Shown piece by piece: positions 5,931 through 7,475 of a DNA stretch of 7,475 nucleotides. A model generated the notes under the pieces. It had not been told where the DNA came from. It saw only the letters and a program-made list of their open reading frames with translations, and made no database searches. Within the stretch, counting starts at the first letter, position 1. The number at the start of each line of letters is the position of its first letter. The position numbers were made by a program, and so were the translations under genes. This DNA comes from Lysobacterales bacterium (lineage in GTDB: Bacteria; Pseudomonadota; Gammaproteobacteria; Xanthomonadales; SZUA-36), in the NCBI GenBank assembly GCA_026196445.1, contig JAPHTE010000088.1:1-7475 (forward strand), in the 5' to 3' direction.

Positions 5931-6091
5931 CGTTTACCTGTCGCGGCTTGCTGGCCTCTCGACGCTTCGTGTGTGCCGGTAGCGCGGAAAACTTCCAGTG
6001 TAAGCAAGTAGGCCAACACGATCATGCTGTACAGCAATACCAGTGAATGCAAAATCTCCAATTTCTTTAATATGACAAGAACCTCGATCAC
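5921..6091 (-). CDS. Possible 56-codon single-helix membrane protein overlapping the lyase start
   Basis: On the minus strand a frame is open from 6163 to a TGA at 5923-5921. Taking the GTG at 6091 gives 56 residues: IEVLVILKKLEILHSL, then LLYSMIVLAYLLTLEVF, then a polar basic tail ending GKRWN. The central 20-25 residues would make one transmembrane helix. Its TGA lies seven bases inside the lyase reading frame (10-bp overlap with the ATG at 5930), the geometry of translational coupling. Start choice is uncertain: GTG 6091 lacks a clear ribosome binding site, and TTG 6061 and TTG 6052 (GGAG three bases before) are alternatives. No family was recognised. A possible promoter hexamer TATTAA (6072-6067) would favour the shorter starts or argue that this is simply the lyase leader. 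Confidence 0.35.
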   Translation of the reverse strand: MIEVLVILKKLEILHSLVLLYSMIVLAYLLTLEVFRATGTHEASRGQQAATGKRWN

Positions 6092-6120
6092 AAATTTTTC
6101 TGGGTCACTGCAAAATGTCA

Positions 6121-6170
6121 GGGCAGACCTAATCTGAACATTTACTGCCCCGCTCCCAATAGTTTACTGC
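6121..6170. promoter_or_regulatory. Inverted and direct repeats upstream of the lyase gene
   Basis: GGGCAG (6121-6126) is inverted as CTGCCC (6145-6150), and TTTACTGC occurs at 6141-6148 and again at 6163-6170, a spacing of 22 bp or about two helical turns. The region lies about 190-240 bp upstream of the lyase start, where a regulator could bind. The rest of the 5931-6216 gap shows only the small ORF described separately. Confidence 0.3.
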
Positions 6171-6216
6171 GATAAAGGCGCCATTACCTCTTCCCCCTGA
6201 TATGTTTTACCGCGCC

Positions 6217-6252
6217 AAAAGCAGACGAGCCCGGAATGGGCCGGGCTCGTCT
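6217..6252 (-). terminator. Strong Rho-independent terminator of the small secreted protein gene
   Basis: AGACGAGCCCGG (6223-6234) pairs perfectly with CCGGGCTCGTCT (6241-6252), a 12-bp GC-rich stem with a six-base loop. On the minus strand the stem is followed two bases later by TTTT (6220-6217). It starts 32 bp after the stop codon of the minus-strand gene at 6284. On the plus strand no T-tract follows, so it is oriented for the minus-strand transcript. Confidence 0.85.
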
Positions 6253-6283
6253 TGGTCTGGTCTGTGTCCTAGTCGATTTAAGA

Positions 6284-6691
6284 TCAGGTCGGCTCGACCC
6301 TGCAAGTCAATTCCGGGCTTTCTTTCACGCCACTCATGACCGCTTTCATCGAATCGAGATCGAGCGTGATGGTCGACATCTGAACGCTGTTCGATGAACC
6401 GGGTTTTGGATCAAAAGCGAATTTGATCGTGTCGCCGTTAGCCCGGTAAGCATAACTGTAACGGTGCCCACGGTTGGCGTTACAGCCTTTACTGCCGCGG
6501 AAGGTATATTCCGAATGCTTCTTTTTGAAGTCGTTTGTGTTTACCAGCAGTTTGTAAGTGGCGTAGGTGTTGTGCGGACCACAGCCATCCACACCATCCC
6601 AGGCAGGCCGCTCACACACATACAAAACCGGATCGGCGAAGGCTATCGAACAGAAAGAAAACGTGAGTATTGCAATGAGAATTCTAGGCAT
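6284..6691 (-). CDS. Small secreted protein with four cysteines, unknown function
   Basis: This is a 135-residue protein with a clear Sec signal peptide (MPRILIAILTFSFCSIAFA, cut before Asp20). The mature part of about 116 residues has Cys26, Cys37, Cys70 and Cys130, enough for two disulfides in the periplasm. It begins DPVLYVCERPAWDGVDGCG and is rich in aromatic and alternating residues, suggesting a small beta-rich domain; Cys14 lies in the signal. I do not recognise the family. The start is supported by GGAG seven bases upstream on the minus strand. The gene is a single transcription unit with its own strong terminator, upstream of and co-oriented with the lyase gene but separated from it by that terminator. 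Confidence 0.7.
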   Translation of the reverse strand: MPRILIAILTFSFCSIAFADPVLYVCERPAWDGVDGCGPHNTYATYKLLVNTNDFKKKHSEYTFRGSKGCNANRGHRYSYAYRANGDTIKFAFDPKPGSSNSVQMSTITLDLDSMKAVMSGVKESPELTCRVEPT

Positions 6692-6749
6692 TTCTTAACT
6701 CCATCCATGTTGAATTCTCCCTGAGTGAACACCGCCAATCATTCTTAAG

Positions 6750-6764
6750 ACGCATTTTTTGCGT
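6750..6764. promoter_or_regulatory. Short dyad ACGCA-TTTTT-TGCGT in the divergent intergenic region
   Basis: ACGCA (6750-6754) and TGCGT (6760-6764) flank five T residues. The site lies about 60-75 bp upstream of the minus-strand secreted protein gene, in the 210-bp divergent gap. It could be an operator for that gene. A terminator is unlikely because no gene on either strand ends nearby. Confidence 0.25.
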
Positions 6765-6901
6765 AAACAGTTACTGATCCATGGCATATCCGGAAAAACC
6801 CGACGCTACCAGACCAGGCGGTGCCTGTCGATTACACGGAATCCTCTATCCAATCCTGTACCATGGCTGCCGAATATGTAATATTTGGAACCGGAGTCAC
6901 A

Positions 6902-6961
6902 ATGAAAATCCATGAGGCGATAAATGAAAATGTACCCGCATCCAAGTGGCAAGTTTTTTAA
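6902..6961 (+). CDS. Possible 19-codon leader ORF overlapping the next gene
   Basis: The ATG at 6902 follows GGAG (6893-6896) at five bases, the best ribosome binding site in this area. It encodes MKIHEAINENVPASKWQVF and stops at TAA 6959-6961, overlapping the first 38 bases of the 66-codon gene in another frame. It could be a regulatory leader peptide that couples or limits translation of the downstream frame, or a decoy. No run of one amino acid typical of attenuation leaders is present. Confidence 0.3.
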   Translation: MKIHEAINENVPASKWQVF

Positions 6962-7124
6962 TCCACAACAGGTGACTTTCTGTTACGTCACCCAAATCGA
7001 TAAACACATATTCCAGTCTGTGTTTGAGTTTGGTAATGAATATAAAGTCTTATGCTCTCATGGTACTTTTGAAGAGGCCAACAAGGATGTGGTGGATTTT
7101 GTGAGCTTCTGTGAAGAATGCTGA
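6924..7124 (+). CDS. Small 66-residue protein with four cysteines, unknown
   Basis: It starts at ATG 6924 with GAGG (6914-6917) six bases upstream. The 66 residues have no signal peptide or membrane helix. Cys20, Cys44, Cys63 and Cys66 are present, the last two as a C-terminal CEEC. Two beta strands (QQVTFCYVT; FQSVFEFGNEYKVLCS) and a helix (TFEEANKDVVDFVSF) can be guessed. A zinc site is possible but unproven. The gene is visibly more AT-rich than its neighbours (for example GAATATAAAGTCTTATG), which may indicate a foreign origin. The short distance (41 bp) to the next gene on the same strand allows a shared transcript. Confidence 0.55.
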   Translation: MKMYPHPSGKFFNPQQVTFCYVTQIDKHIFQSVFEFGNEYKVLCSHGTFEEANKDVVDFVSFCEEC

Positions 7125-7165
7125 GCAGACTGGTAAACGGACCTGCAGAACAAGGAGATCGAGAC

Positions 7166-7475
7166 ATGTCCAGGCTGCTTAATGTCCTGTTGTGTGGACT
7201 GATTTCGTTTTCGGCGCTTGCCTCTGAGCAGGAAAACTCCCAACAACGGCCACTTGTGCAGGTCGATGTCTATGTCGAGATGGAGGCCATTAACGAGTCT
7301 CTCGATCAGGCCAGCAGGTCAATCGGTGAAATTTCGAACGCGTTCAGCATCGTTGCAGAAGGCGGCCAGCTGGATACCGAACAGCAGCAGCACCTGGTTG
7401 CGATCCTGGAAAACCTGGATCACGTGGTCGGGGCGACCCGGGCCTCGGTGGATGCCTTACCCGAACTGGTCAAGA
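7166..7475 (+). CDS. Secreted helical protein, N-terminal part only
   Basis: The ATG at 7166 follows AAGGAG (7152-7157) at eight bases, and the frame stays open to the right edge (103 complete codons). Residues 1-19 are a Sec signal peptide (MSRLLNVLLCGLISFSALA) with cleavage before Ser20. The mature part turns, after VQVDVYVEMEAIN, into predicted amphipathic helices with regular hydrophobic spacing (LDQASRSIGEISNAFSIVAE; QQHLVAILENLDHVVGATRA), suggesting a periplasmic coiled-coil or helical bundle. The family is not recognised, and the C-terminal part that might identify it lies outside the window. Confidence 0.7.
   Translation, partial: MSRLLNVLLCGLISFSALASEQENSQQRPLVQVDVYVEMEAINESLDQASRSIGEISNAFSIVAEGGQLDTEQQQHLVAILENLDHVVGATRASVDALPELVK

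Noticed and set aside
6781..6915. A 44-codon plus-strand ORF upstream of the leader ORF
   Set aside because: It has no ribosome binding site, and its composition (many Cys, Arg, Pro and His) is not protein-like.

Overview
The window looks like a stretch of a gammaproteobacterial chromosome of moderate GC content. The inference rests on gene content (a single-chain 4Fe-4S L-serine ammonia-lyase, an ACC deaminase/D-cysteine desulfhydrase-type PLP enzyme, a DUF4442 hotdog protein, an XRE regulator), on AGGAG-type ribosome binding sites and on short TTGGGGTCAG repeats of a kind I associate with gammaproteobacterial genomes. The species cannot be named from sequence alone. No rRNA, tRNA, CRISPR array, transposase or phage structural gene was seen.

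Layout. Bases 1-1560 are an accessory-looking patch: the tail of an unknown gene, a doubtful 37-codon lipoprotein-like ORF, a DUF4442 hotdog protein (+) and a DUF3224 protein (-). Five copies of a TTGGGGTCAG-like motif lie between or beside these genes and I saw none in the rest of the window. Bases 1563-3510 hold a fold-type II PLP enzyme and an XRE-type DNA-binding protein that carries two transmembrane helices around a periplasmic loop. Bases 3584-5930 hold a secreted HExxH metallopeptidase (DUF5700-like) and, convergent with it and overlapping by 14 bp, the L-serine ammonia-lyase gene. Upstream of the lyase an unlisted small reading frame encoding one hydrophobic helix overlaps the lyase start codon. 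Bases 6217-6691 hold a small secreted cysteine-containing protein with its own strong terminator. The right end has a 66-codon AT-rich gene with four cysteines, preceded by a short overlapping leader ORF, and then the start of a secreted helical protein that runs off the window.

The most interesting signal is regulatory. The 8-mer TTCTTGAA occurs in tandem with an exact 10-bp period in two places: in front of the membrane-anchored XRE gene (three to four units) and in front of the DUF3224 gene (two units). I saw this array nowhere else in the window. The simplest reading is that the XRE protein binds this phased array, controls itself and also controls DUF3224 and/or the divergent PLP enzyme gene. 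That would be a one-component transmembrane signalling circuit, with the adjacent secreted peptidase a possible but unproven partner. The two amino-acid enzymes both belong to families that release ammonia and a 2-keto acid, but nothing in the sequence shows that they are co-regulated.
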